DNA from: Siphonodentalium dalli
Taxonomy: Eukaryota; Mollusca; Scaphopoda; Gadilida; Siphonodentaliidae
Reading direction: 5' to 3'
DNA: 64,000 bases
Assembly (NCBI GenBank): GCA_032622095.1
Contig: CP136061.1
Coordinates: 198,322,935-198,386,934 of the forward strand
The notes under the pieces were generated by a model, which was given only the letters and a program-made list of their open reading frames with translations, ran no database searches and was not told the origin of the DNA. A program made the translations under genes and the position numbers. This document shows positions 47,396-58,866 of the stretch, one piece after another (the first letter of the stretch is position 1; the number at the start of each line of letters is the position of its first letter).

Positions 47396-49375
47396 AATGT
47401 ATTAATCAGAAGCATATCTTTCCCTATTCGGGTGTGGACTGTTGCTCGCCTGCAAATCACCCGTCATAGAAGCATATCTTCCCCTATAACTGTATCATTG
47501 CAGTTACTGCCTTAATTTAAGCTTTCTTTCATCCACTGCGGATGTTCATTTCCACGTATGTCAAGAACATTTTATCTCTCATTGTAATTTGGTCAATAAT
47601 AACGAAATTGTCAAGAACATTTTATCTCTCATTGTAATTTGTTCAATAATAACGAAATTTTGCAGTCATCCTTCACCGGCAGCCCTCGATACATGCAAGA
47701 AAAGACACAAGACTAAGTGCTAAAATCTGGTCATTCATCCATTAATTAATCACAAGCATATCTTCCCCTATTCTGGCGTGAACTGTGAACTGTGAAAATG
47801 CATTTCTATTAGAATATCAAACATGATATAGACGCTCTTTATTATTTCCATATCAGGAATCCGTTCACAGATAATTAATGCTCTTTATATGGAATATCTT
47901 TTCTGATTTCTTGATTACCATTGGAGTTCCAGATCTCGGAAAACGGTTGAGCTATCGACTTGAAATGTATTAATCAGAAGCATATCTTTCTCTATTCGGG
48001 TGTGGACTGTTGCTCGCCTGCAAATCACCCGTCATAGAATCATATCTTCCCCTATAACTGTATCATTGCAGTTACTGCCTTAATTTAAGCTTTCTTTCGT
48101 CCACTGCGGATGTTCATTTCCACGTATGTCAAGAACATTTTATCTCTCATTGTAATTTGGTCATTAATAACGAAATTGTCAAGAACATTTTATCTCTCAT
48201 TGTAATTTGGTCAATAATAACGAAATTGTGCAGTCATCCTTCACCGGCAGCCCTCGATACATGCAAGAAAAGACACAAGACTAAGTGCTAAAATCTGGTC
48301 AATAATAACGAAATTGTGCCGTCATTCTTCACCGGCAGCCCTCGATACATGCAAGAAATGACACAAGACTTTATGTTATCAGAACAGGGACAATTCTGCC
48401 CACCACCACAGCACATTTGAATATCAGACATGATGTAGACGCTCTTTATTATTTCCATATCAGGAAACCGTTCACAGATAATGCTCTTTATATGGAATAT
48501 CTTTTCTGATTTCTTGATTACCATTGGAGTTCCAGATCTCGGAAAACGGTTGAGCTATCGACTTGAAATGTATTAATCAGAAGCATATCTTCCCCTATTC
48601 GGGTGTGGACTGCCGCTCGCCTGCAAATCACCCGTCATAGAAGCATATCTTCCCCTATAACTGTATCATTGCAGTTACTGCCTTAATTTAAGCTTTCTTT
48701 CGTCCACTGCGGATGTTCATTTCCACGTATGTCAAGAAAATTTTATCTCTCATTGTAATTTGGTCAATAATAACGAAATTGTCAAGAACATTTTATCTCT
48801 CATTGTAATTTGGTCAATAATAACGAAATTGTGCAATCATCCTTCACCGGCAGCCCTCGATACATGCAAGAAAAGACACAAGACTAAGTGCTAAAATCTG
48901 GTCAATAATAACGAAATTGTGCCGTCATTCTTCATCGGCAGCCCTCGATACATGCAAGAAAAGACACAAGACTTTATGTTATCAGAACAGGGACAATTCT
49001 GCCCACCATCACAACACATTTCATCAACATTCATCCATTAATTAATCACAAGCATATCTTCCCCTATTCTGGCGTGAACTGTGAACTCTGAAAATGCATT
49101 TCTATTAGAATATCAAACATGATATAGACGCTCTTTATTATTTCCATATCAGGAATCCGTTCACAGATAATGCTCTTTATATGGAATATCTTTTCTGATT
49201 TCTTGATTACCATTGGAGTTCCAGATCTCGGAAAACGGTTGAGCTATCGACTTGAAATGTATTAATCAGAAGCATATCTTCCCATATTCGGGTGTGGACT
49301 GCTGCTCGCCTGCAAATCACCCGTCATAGAAGCATATCTTCCCCTATAACTGTATCATTGCAGTTACTGCCTTAA
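47396..49375. repeat. Satellite-like array of 570-690-bp units, interrupted at its right end
   Basis: The unit start GTATTAATCAGAAGCATATC recurs at about 47399, 47967, 48568 and 49259. Inside each is a doublet AACATTTTATCTCTCATTGT and TCAATAATAACGAAATTGT. The last unit stops after GCAGTTACTGCCTTAA at 49375, where the other units continue TTTAAGCTTTC. There the Harbinger terminus begins. Confidence 0.9.
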
Positions 49376-49377
49376 GC

Positions 49378-49444
49378 CCACCGCACACGTCGCAACATTG
49401 TTGTACAACAATGTTGTACAACATTGTTGTAGCGTGTGCGGTGG
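49378..49444. repeat. Harbinger left terminus: palindrome CCACCGCACACG..CGTGTGCGGTGG
   Basis: The outer CCACCGCACACG is mirrored by CGTGTGCGGTGG. The middle is built from ACAACATTGTTGT and its overlapping copies. Further TTGTTGTGCAACAATGTTGT follows at 49472. Such clustered palindromes are what a MADF/Myb-like binding protein would recognise. The ATG of the MADF gene is only about 155 bp further in. Confidence 0.8.
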
Positions 49445-49600
49445 TCTGTTTTTTTGTTGTACACAACAGAAATTTGTTGTGCAACAATGTTGTGAGAGAT
49501 CAAATTATTTTGATTTTGTTGCGTGTTGTAGCCAATGGATGGACAGCGTCAAATCACATGACTGAATGGCATCACGTGATGACTAAACTTTTACAAGAAA

Positions 49601-49817
49601 ATGGCGGCCTCCAGTCAGACTCCAAAAATAATAACTGTTGACATTGTCAACACAACTCCCGATAGTAGTTTTATCTGGACTGCGGAAGGAGAAGAGGCGT
49701 TGATTGAGGCATGGCACAGTCACCCTGTGCTGTACGACACCACACGTCCAGACTACAAAAATAAACATAAGCGGGATGCCGCATATCGCGAAATGGCCAC
49801 TGTTGTGAACGTGTCAG
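49601..49817 (+). CDS. MADF/Myb-like DNA-binding protein of the Harbinger element, exon 1
   Basis: Starts at ATGGCGGCCTCC, the first ATG in frame, about 225 bp from the element's end. After a 26-residue lead comes SSFIWTAEGEEALIEAWHSH then PVLYDTTRPDYKNKHKR and DAAYREMATVVNVS. This is the first half of a MADF domain: conserved W, acidic helix, P-x-LYD, DYxNKxxR and the A-x-x-x-ia helix. The donor is TCAG|GTATGG; the phase-1 G completes Val with exon 2. In Harbinger transposons this partner protein binds subterminal DNA and carries the transposase into the nucleus. The only other MADF-like family I would consider is a host gene, but the position just inside the inverted terminus argues for the transposon. 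Confidence 0.85.
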
Positions 49818-49975
49818 GTATGGCTTGATCGTTAATGTGGGACAGGAGTTCGCCAAAACGATAATAAATAATAATAAATAGCTCTATATAACACAAGATA
49901 ATATACATAACAATCTAGGGAGTTAGCCATTGAGCCCAATTAAGGGGTAGGTAAAGTGGCAACATTTCAATGGGA

Positions 49976-50004
49976 ATTCACACATGCTGCCATAACTTAT
50001 AACT
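49976..50004. other. Left flank of inserted MITE in MADF intron
   Basis: Intron sequence between exon 1 and the inserted MITE. Nothing else seen from 49818 to here. Confidence 0.3.
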
Positions 50005-50592
50005 TAAAGGGGTACTGTACGCCAAATGTTGTTGTTGGTTTCTATAGTCTCCGAGTCGGAGAATAAGGTAACAATTTTTTCTTTATTTGAAAGTCTGTTG
50101 AGTACGAAGTAGTGTTACGGATGACAAATTTACCGGAATGCAAAAATACAAATTGTCGTTGTCGAGTAATTTTTGTACAGTTTTCAACCAAATGAATCAA
50201 ATAAAAGTTATATTATAGGCATACTAATCCCATATAATCATTTAAGTTATTGTATCGTCGCTAGTCAGTGAGTGGCTTGAGTGTTCTCCCCGTATCATCA
50301 TAATATTTTAAGCGATCGTGTTTGCGATCGGTTTAACAATCCAGTATCCCTCAATTATAATTTGATTACGGAAATTCGTAATTTAATTGACGCCATTTTA
50401 TGGCTCCAGTCATAAATTCAATTTATATCAAATTATTAACTTTTAAATTATTAAATTTTAAGATAGCCTGTTAACCTGAGCGTTTACAGAATACATCTTC
50501 GACTCAAATTACTTATGTTTCTATATATTATCGATATTAGATCGTTGTTGTCACCGGAAATTTAATGAAAATGGCGTACAGTACCCCTTTAA
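50005..50592. mobile_element. MITE with AAAGGGGTACTGTACGCCA ends
   Basis: AAAGGGGTACTGTACGCCA at the left is mirrored by TGGCGTACAGTACCCCTTT at the right, bordered by TTA/TAA-type bases (target TTA or TAA likely). It is AT-rich inside with no protein. It has inserted in the MADF intron. A relative lies at 63.12-63.45 kb. Confidence 0.8.
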
Positions 50593-50639
50593 TAAGTGTT
50601 AATTTTTATAGACAAGATTACTCAATTTACTCAATAAAA

Positions 50640-51045
50640 CTTAATCTGTATCTGTAGATATTACAGTGCAGGAATAAATTCTGGTTGTAGACGCACTGGT
50701 CCAGGTGCTACCACGGCCGAGTAACTTTATAACCCTGTGGTGACTCCAGTCTCCAGTAGCGTTCTTTAAGTTTAACGTGCACACCCCGAGGCATGTACAC
50801 GGGTCAGCCATTAATGTCTGCGGCCGATCGGACAGCGTACTGCACCCACAACAAAATACATGTACCTGGACAAGTGTTGTAATTGGAGAAGTCGGCAATT
50901 TGCAAATCGGATCTTTATTCAGTGATCTCGAATGAGACTTTTCAGCCTGACAAACTTGGTATCTGACCGAGTTCTGATTTTTGTCCGAATACCCTGACCA
51001 GGTTGCGAGACCAATACGCTACCTCTCGGCTACCGACTTCCCTTA
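50640..51045 (-). repeat. Possible tRNA-headed SINE
   Basis: On the minus strand the 5' part reads GTCGGTAGCCGAGAGGTAGC and later ATTCGGACA, resembling tRNA A and B boxes. The cloverleaf is not convincing and I found no second copy here. Confidence 0.25.
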
Positions 51046-52182
51046 TTGTTAATTTAAAACAATATTTACAAACCATAGAATACGTACTTCATGTCTTGTT
51101 CGAATGTTTGATCATATATTATATCTCGTGACAACGCAATGTAGATTTGCCGTGGGATCATTGGGCTGACTTTGTACAATGCCATCCGCCTTCCCCAAGC
51201 CTATCCACCCTTGGGTCTCACTCAGTCACAGCCTGAGTTTAGAATCTATAAAACCTGTCAGTTGTGTCTGTGTGTGTGTATAACTCGGTCACGCTTTTAT
51301 AACTTTTCAACCATGCGTGCAATATTGCTCAAATTTGGACCACGGCCTATACTAGTATAGTGTCATAAAAGGTGGTTCACAAAATTTCACGCTGATTGGT
51401 CAAAGCAAATCTGAGTTCTAAAATGGTCCCCAAATGCAGTATTTGCACCCAAATAGACACTATTTCCAGGGCTTATATTTCGCGAGAATCCAAATCTAGA
51501 TTCTCTTAAATATTCTCGCAAATTACCTGGATTCTCGAGAAAAAGTATATATGGATTCTCGCAAAATCAAATGAAATATATGCCCTGATTTCTTACGACG
51601 TTTGTCGAAAATGACGTCATATGTAACTTCGTACACAAACCCACACTTGCATTGCTATTGTATTGAGAAATTTCCATGCGTTCTACCAAAACGTTGTTGA
51701 AAATGGGCGCTATAAATGAATTGTCAGATCAGGTTGAGTATGATATAGGCCTATAATATACGCTCTTGAATAAAAGCTCCCGAATGGAGTCTGTTTTAAA
51801 AGATCATAATGCATCATGTGCCCGAAGCGCACAGAGGGGCTGCAGCAGTATAGTTTAAAGTAATTATTTGGGGAAACCTGTTTTATATGCCAAAGTCATA
51901 TCCGAAGGCTGCAGCCCTAAGTTGGGGGAGGGTATGGGGTGGCCTACCCCTGGAATTACATGTACATACTGCCATAAAATGACAACTAGCTAGGAGAAAT
52001 TCCATAAGTGTAAATACAGTCTGTGGCCAATTTTATATGACATGCTATATGATACCATTCAGAGTAATATTGTTCTCAAGCTACGCAACTTACATTACAT
52101 ACTGCTGGATGACTTTGATATGGGTCTATGTACCTCTTAGCCCATTACTGCCCTCTGTGATGATGCCAGCTGGTTTTTAGAA
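51046..52182. other. MADF intron sequence, no gene
   Basis: The interval contains a stretch at 51470-51580 with ATTCTCGCAAAT-like repeats and a repeat block from about 52128 (GTACCTCTTAGCCC) that recurs at 59.25 kb. Confidence 0.35.
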
Positions 52183-52445
52183 CAGTGCATTTATGGTTTT
52201 ACCCAGAACTAATTGCAACGTAATTTTTTTTGCTGGAATTGGTACATACATGTATATCCTCCATAAACAACATACTAAAAATCGGAATCAAATCCATAAA
52301 TTGATGATTTGACCAAATTTCCCCAAATTTATTTCACGAAATTCACCAATTTCCCTTTTTCTGATTTTTGCAATTTTTTGTATGTTGTTTATGGAGGGTT
52401 TATGTACTTATTCCGGGTTTGGCATTTTTTCTCATAAATGCACTG
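52183..52445. mobile_element. Small fold-back element inserted in a repeat (empty copy at 59.28 kb)
   Basis: The left CAGTGCATTTATG (52183-52195) and right CATAAATGCACTG (52433-52445) are inverted. An inner pair CCTCCATAAACAACATAC / GTATGTTGTTTATGGAGG strengthens it. The repeat around 59.25-59.40 kb reads through from CCAGCTGG to TTCTGGACAA without it. Confidence 0.75.
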
Positions 52446-52688
52446 GACTATTTCTGGACAACATAATTGCAAGGTACGACGATTAATTGGTACAGTGCAG
52501 TCATTCTTAACATGTGTCAATAATGACTGCATGATCGTGTGGGCTATTAGCCAGGCACTGCTAGTACCAATGCATCCTGGAGGTTCCAGCTGGGGCTCAA
52601 CCGTGTATGACACACATAAAGCCAAAAAAAAGATACTATGTTTTCGTACATCGACCGACCCTAAAAATAACCCGCTGACCCTAAACTT

Positions 52689-53825
52689 TTTAGCTCACCT
52701 GAGACCATCCGTCTGTCCATCCGTCCGTCAACAGTTCTTTGAACATCTTCTCCTCTGATTCCATTGGATGGAATGGGTTCATATTTTTTGTGGATGTTCC
52801 CTAGGTGACTCCCATTCGGATTTGTTCAAATGAGGTCACTGGGTCAAATAGTTGCGAAGCCAGTGCCATAACTCTTTACCACCATAGTAATTCTTTTAAA
52901 CTTCTTCAGAACGATAAGACCGAATGGTTTCATATTTGGTGTGGATGTTCCCTAGGTGATTCACATTCAGATTTGTTCAAATGAGTTCACTTGGTGAAAT
53001 AGTTGCGAAGCCAGGGCCATAACTCTTTCCCTCCATAGTATTCTTAAAATGACTTCTTCTCAAATACCATCAGGCTATATGGGTTCCTATTTGGTATGAA
53101 GGATCCTTGGGTGACTGGGGTTCAGATTTGTTCAAATCAGGTCACTGGGTCAAATGTGGGCGGAGCCAGGGACATAACTCCAAATTTTTTTTTTTAGATT
53201 TAACTATGTTGATCAAGTAATACTTTCCCCAAAATATGGTATGTGAATAATAAAAAACATACTTAAAGCATGAATTAAGTTTGATTTTTTATCAATCTTA
53301 ATGTATATTTCCACTGTGTTGATCAAGTAATACTTTCCCCACAGCACGGGTTGGCATTTTATGTCACTTTGGTCAAGGTAGTTCAATATTTCTATAGCTG
53401 GATAAAAAATATCGAAATAAAATTAAAAAACAAATTCCCTACCTACCCTAATGCCAAGTCGCTATGTCAGGATAAACTGTCGTTTGTCTGTCCATCTATC
53501 CATTCAACTGTCGTTTGTCTGTCCATCTATCCATTCAACTGTCGTTTGTCTGTCCATCCATCCATACTATGATTATGATATAATTACTCCTCATCTATCC
53601 ATTCATCCCTCCGTCCATCAATATGTCAACAATTCTTTAAATATTTTCTCCAGAACCATAAGACAAATGGGTTCACATTTAGTGTGGATGTTTACTGGGT
53701 GACTCACATTCAGATTTGTTAAAATTAGGTCACCAGGTCAAATAGTTACGAAGCCAGGGCCAATAACTCTTTCTCTCCATAGTAATTCTTAAAGCGAATT
53801 ATTCTCACAAATCATTTGACTTATT
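52689..53825. repeat. CTCACCTGAG-type dispersed repeat, several about 180-bp units
   Basis: It opens AGCTCACCTGAGACCATCCG and repeats GGGTTCATATTTGGTGTGGA, TGTTCCCTAGGTGACTC, CATTCAGATTTGTTCAAAT and CCAGGGCCATAACTCT. A 31-bp sub-repeat CTGTCGTTTGTCTGTCCATC occurs three times at 53478-53570. Closes near TTTAGCTCATTTGAGCC. Confidence 0.8.
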
Positions 53826-54037
53826 TAGCTCATTTGAGCCTTACATGTAGGACGTCAGGGTAGGAACCTGAGACAAAAGAAAATTTGACATGATCTACCA
53901 CATTATGCGTGTTATTCCATACAATAACTTGTGCAATATTCAATGGAATTTCTTGATATTCGGTATGTTGTTCACATTTGGAAGATTCAGGCCATTCTCG
54001 AATTTGGTCACATATTTTGGTATTTTTGTCCCTTTTT

Positions 54038-54785
54038 AGCTCAACTTTACTTTGTAAAGTTTGAGCTATTACCATGGCTTTATTGTCCGCGTCCGTGTGC
54101 GTGTGTGTGCGTGATTCGTCAACAATACAGGCTACAGGTCGTACCTTTGGTCGGATCATTATGAAATTTGTCATAGCTGTTGACATCAACATATAGACCG
54201 GAACAATTCATTTTGGGGTCATTCAGAAAAAAACATGGCTGCCAACGGCCATCTTGGATTTCAAAATTCCATCCATTAGCACTGCTACAGGTAGTACTGT
54301 TTGTCTGATCATCATGAAATTTGTTGTGTATGTTAATATTGACATGTAGATGGGAACGAGTAATTTTGGGGTCATTCGGCCAAAAAACAATGCCACCGGC
54401 ACCTATCTTGGATTTTATTTTGCAAACCAGGTCCGGCCGGATATTTTCAACAGAGTTATTGGACTTTGTTTATTTTTGTGTGTGCAAATGGACGACGTCA
54501 CAGGGCTCATTACCACAAATGTCAACGGATTTTAAAGATTTTTGGTATATGAGTTTACATGACCAGTATCTAGTATGAGTTCGCAAACCAGGTCCGGCCG
54601 GATATTTTCAGCAGAGTTATTGGACTTGTACAAATGGACGACGTCACATGGCTAATTTCCACAAATGTCAGTCCTAAAATGAGTTCGCAAGCCAGGCTTT
54701 TTGACAAAATCCCACCTCTTGTTTAGCACATACTGAGAATGCAAACATGTTGAGCTACAGTGTCATTGACACTTTCATTTGATTT
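54038..54785. repeat. Second copy of the 28.9-30.6 kb family, intact hairpin start
   Basis: It begins with TAGCTCAACTTTAC..GTAAAGTTTGAGCTA (hairpin) and ends TTGAGCTACAGTGTCATTGA. Three diverged GGTCGTACCTTTGGTCGGAT units lie between, then a pair of GCAAACCAGGTCCGGCCGGA units (about 54423 and 54583). Confidence 0.8.
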
Positions 54786-55092
54786 AGAAATTGCTTCTTT
54801 TGTCCACATGGTAATTTGAACAATAATTTAACAAATTTCCTTGATATATGGTACCTAGTTTACATTTTAGAAGATGCAGGCCAAGTTCATATTTGGTCAC
54901 GGTCTGATTATTTTTGCCTGAGTTATGAGCCCTGAGTTATGACCCTTTTTCAACTTAGAAATCACTGTTTTTGGATTGTTCGCATGGTAACTTGAGCAAT
55001 GTTCAACGGATTTTTTTTTTTATATTTAATATGTGGTTCACACTGAGAAGACGCTGGCCAAGTTTAAATTTTGTCACAGTCCGATGATTTTT

Positions 55093-55560
55093 AACTCACC
55101 TGAGACGAAGTCTCAGGTGGAGCTATAGTCATCACTCCTCGTCCGTCCGTCCATCCGTCCGTCCATCCATCAACAATTCTTTGAACATCTTCTCCTCTGA
55201 TTCCATTGGACGGAATGGGTTCATATTTGGTGTGGATGTTCCCTAGGTGACTCCCATTCAGATTTGTTCAAATGAGGTCATCAGGTCAATTAGTTTAGAA
55301 AGCAGGGCCACAACTCTATTCCTTCATAGTAATTCTTAGAACGACTTCTTTTCCAGAACTATAAGGCCCAATGGGTTCATATTTGGTGTGGATGTTCCCC
55401 AGGTGACTCACATTCAGATTTGAGGACACCAGGTTGATTAGTTGAGAAACCAGGACCATAACTCTATTCCTCCATAGTAATTCTTAGAATGATTTCTTCT
55501 TTTGAACAATTTGACCGATTTAGCTTATATTTTATATGGAGAGTCCTTGGGTGACTGGTA
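55093..55560. repeat. CTCACCTGAG-type repeat, hairpin-headed copy
   Basis: CTCACCTGAGA CGAAG TCTCAGGTG at 55095-55119 is a clean hairpin; TCCGTCCGTCCATCC and the same units as 52.69 kb follow. The short open frames are not genes. Confidence 0.8.
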
Positions 55561-56690
55561 GTGTAGAGTTGGTAATTTGGCCACATATCCTGTTTAGATC
55601 TACTTATTTTAAAGTGATTATGAAAAGTTCTGACTGTTGTGGTCTCCAGAGCCCCAGTCTTATCAGTCTTTGCAGTCTGGTGAGCGACCCCACAGTCATT
55701 GACTGTCTTGTTTATGGAGTTATCCATGATAAATTGAGCAATCTTCAAAAGAATCTGTTGATACCTGGTGTGTGACTCACCTTTGAGAACACGCAGGATA
55801 TCCGCTAGTGGCAGTAAATTTTATGAGATTTTGACTTCTTTGATATTAAAAAAAGCCAATGTCCCAAAGAGCCACCTCAATACGGGAGACGTGGTGTCTG
55901 ACCTTTTATTTGGAATTGCCACAGATGGCATATTTTGCCATGCCCTAGAGTAGACAAATTCTTCTCGGCCCACAAAAGTTATTTTGGAGCTTCCTCTCTC
56001 ATATGGGATATAATGTGATCTGGTGATTCAAATATTAAGTGGGCTTTAAGATCAAATGTTGATCTAAATGTTATTTTCAAAATATTTTTCATTGCTTTGA
56101 ACTTGTCCAATGTTTAAAGGTACATGTATATTACGTTCTTGTTTGGGGGTGTGAAAGACGTTAGTATTAAGGAACTGGAAGAATACAGTATGCTACTCAC
56201 ATCGCCGAAAATCTCAACCAAATCGACTGTACCACTCCATAGAAAACATCTGAACCATGCTCAATTATTAATAGCTACACTTCGATTCGGGGAGCAACTG
56301 TCAAATAGTTTTCATGTACATTTTAGGGATGCAGTACACGTATGTAGGTTGTGAGCATACATGTTGTCATTTATGTAGAAGGAAGCAAGTACAATGTGGA
56401 AACTGCCCTGTCAACTGAGGTCCATGAATAACAAATTTAGAAACAGGGAAATAATGGGCCGATTCGAAAATATACGAATCGGAAGAGGAATTGTAAATCT
56501 AGTTAGAATTCTCATTTTTAATTTCTTCATGCATTTACATGTTAGTTCAACCCTATGTAATAATCTCATACACTTATGATCTTTGATCTATAAACAGTTG
56601 TTGGATCCAATGATTGGAAGGCGATTTCTAAAAATTTGCTTTATCTCAAATTATTAGAAAAGCAGACAATTTATGAAATTTATATCTTTA
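55561..56690. other. MADF intron sequence, no gene recognised
   Basis: Several short frames, none with known content. Confidence 0.35.
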
Positions 56691-57043
56691 TATCTCACAT
56701 TATTAGTAAAAGAGACAATTTTCGAAAGATACATTGGGACATTATCACTTTCACTCTGATTCTGAGCATGCCTAATATATTGCTGGGTTTGTTGACATTT
56801 ATAGGCAGATTAAAATATACTAACATGAGCAAATTTTTTCTTACAAAAAAGTTATATTCGATCAGGTTCGATTGGGATAAAGTGAGTTTTAACTTTGAAA
56901 TGATACCTCAACATTTTGAGGTATCATTTCAAAGTTAAAACTCACTTTATCCCAATCAAATAACTTTTTGTAAGAAAAAATTCACTCATTTTAGTATATT
57001 GTAACCTATCCTAACTGGTCTCTTTTTATAATAATTTGGGATA
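56691..57043. repeat. Fold-back element, about 90-bp inner arms
   Basis: Inner arms 56812-56912 and 56917-57003 meet at GATACCTCAA CATT TTGAGGTATC. Outer ends TATCTCACATTATTAGTAAA and the complement of TATAATAATTTGGGATA also match, giving a nearly symmetrical 350-bp element. One arm has an extra 90 bases that are unpaired. Confidence 0.8.
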
Positions 57044-57426
57044 TTACTAATTAACTATGGCAATATTGGGGTACATGGGAATTTAATACCTGGCTGTTGA
57101 TTTTGAACTCCGAGGCTGACAAAAAAAGATTTTTTTTTTTTTTTAGAACAGTCATTGGCTTCAACATCTGCTATATACACAGACACCACTTGAAGTATTT
57201 GTTATGATATTCAACCACAGCAGTAGACAAATAGATGTTGGCGTTCCATTGCATTTGAACATTTTTAGAAAATGTCAATGTACCTAATAAAGCATTTACA
57301 TGTATATATATATATTAAGTGCAACACTTGCATACCACACAAGTAGCTTATTATCAATGTTATACATATTTGTAAAGTTTGAATGAATTGTGTGCTTTTG
57401 TAACTTTTCATAAATTAATTTTGCAG

Positions 57427-57641
57427 TGGAAGAAGTGAAGAAAAAAATGGCAAGTCTTAGGGCCTCATACACAAGAGCCCTTAAAGGTAACGCAAGTGGC
57501 TCTGAAGCTAATTCCAGTGAGACGACCAGAAGAAATACCATGCTGCTGAAGCTGTTAAATTTTATAAAGCCATTCGTGAAAGTCAGGGCTTCAGTTTCGA
57601 GCTTACAGCTGCAGCCTGCTTCACCATTGGCATTCTCACAG
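57427..57641 (+). CDS. MADF/Myb-like protein of the Harbinger element, exon 2
   Basis: After TTTTGCAG the frame gives, with the G from exon 1, VEEVKKKMASLRASYTRALK, which is the closing helix of a MADF domain (v..K...LR.sY.rel). GNASGSEANSSETTRR and LLNFIKPFV follow, comparable to the 'SGSGA...L.FL.P' stretch after the domain in Harbinger MADF proteins. The frame stays open beyond 57641; the end given is a possible donor (CTCACAG|GTGTTT) and uncertain. A third exon was not identified; a TIR element begins only 20 bases later at 57662, so the 3' part may be displaced or lost. The intron from exon 1 is 9.6 kb and full of younger insertions. Confidence 0.75.
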
Positions 57642-57661
57642 GTGTTTACATATTTTATATT

Positions 57662-58390
57662 TAAAGGTACTCAATCCGATCAGACCCTCATACATACTAT
57701 TTCTTTGGCTTCTGGAGTAAAAAATATCAGAGTGATCAGATATCAATTTTTGAAGTTTTGTTATTTCTATTGTTTGTGGCCCAGAAACACGCCTCAAAAG
57801 GATGGTCTTGGTCAAAATTGCGTTATTATCACCACTTGCTTTTACAGTTATCCACCTCACATCTCGAGAAATAACAAACTTCAAAAATCAATATCTGATC
57901 ACTCTGAGCTTTGATGGGTGGATTCCTCGACTCTAATCAAATATTTTTTACCCCTGAAGCCAAAGAAATAGTAATTTAGTATGGGCAGCCCAATTAACAT
58001 ATACTCAAATATTTGGAGATATCTCTAAATATTTGGAGATATCTCCAAATAAATTGCAGTTATCTCTAAATCGATTTGGAGAGCTTTTCAATTCATATCA
58101 ATTATGGATATGTGCTGATTTAGAGATATCTCCAAATGATTTGGAGATATCTCCAAATATTTAGAGATATCTACAAGTATTTAGAGATATCTCCAAATCA
58201 TTTAGGGATATCTCCAAATCATATAGAGATATCTCTAAATCATTTGAAGATATCTCCAAATATTTAGAGATATCTCCAAATCATTTAGAGATATCTCCAA
58301 ATATTTAGAGTTATCTCCAAATATTTAGAGAATATATGTTAATTTGGCTGCCCATAATTTAGGGGCGCTTAATCGGATTGAGTACCTTAA
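57662..58390. mobile_element. TIR element (TTAAAGGTACTCAATCCGAT ends) with a nested insertion
   Basis: The left TTAAAGGTACTCAATCCGAT is mirrored by ATCGGATTGAGTACCTTAA on the right. It is related to 15.9-16.35 kb. Inside it another element has inserted at 57980. Confidence 0.85.
57980..58355. mobile_element. Nested MITE made of GGAGATATCTCCAAAT repeats
   Basis: Ends ATGGGCAGCCCAATTAACAT and ATGTTAATTTGGCTGCCCAT are inverted and flanked by a direct AATTTAG (57973-57979 and 58356-58362). The 15.9 kb copy has AATTTAG only once at this site. The interior consists of about 18 copies of ATATCTCCAAATATTTAGAG-like units; GGAGATATCTCC is itself a palindrome. Confidence 0.9.
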
Positions 58391-58760
58391 AAATATTTAT
58401 TTTAGGTGTTTGATATTCAGAATTAAATTTGACACATGTCTCATTCATTTTTATTAGCTTTCAAAACTTAACCTTAATTTGTTTTATGTACCTGTAAAGT
58501 TTATAGTTCATAGTTGTATATTTGACATCATATAATGCATCATATCTACACTCAAACATGCATTCGCGTTGTGGAACATGAATGCAGGACGTTGGTTGGT
58601 CGAAATTACGTCACATGACGTCGCGCGCTGACCCCAACTTGCATCCATTTTAGTGTAGACTCAACTTGCTCCGAGCCATGATAATAACGTTGGAAATAGA
58701 CGCTTAAAACTCTTTTAATCTGCCAGTTGACTCGATTGAGTGTAAATATAAGTAATGAAT

Positions 58761-58866
58761 GTTGATTTTGTTGCGTTCCATAGAGTATGGATGCAAGTTG
58801 GTCTGACATTTTCATGTGTGGAACGTGAAACTTGCATCCATACTCTATGGAACGCAACAAAATCAA
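58761..58866. repeat. Hairpin, 38-40-bp perfect arms
   Basis: GTTGATTTTGTTGCGTTCCA and TAGAGTATGGATGCAAGTTG on the left are mirrored on the right; loop about 28 bases. Confidence 0.9.

Noticed and set aside
50985-51045. tRNA gene on the minus strand
   Set aside because: A-box and B-box-like words exist but no acceptor or anticodon stems can be paired; at most a tRNA-derived SINE head.
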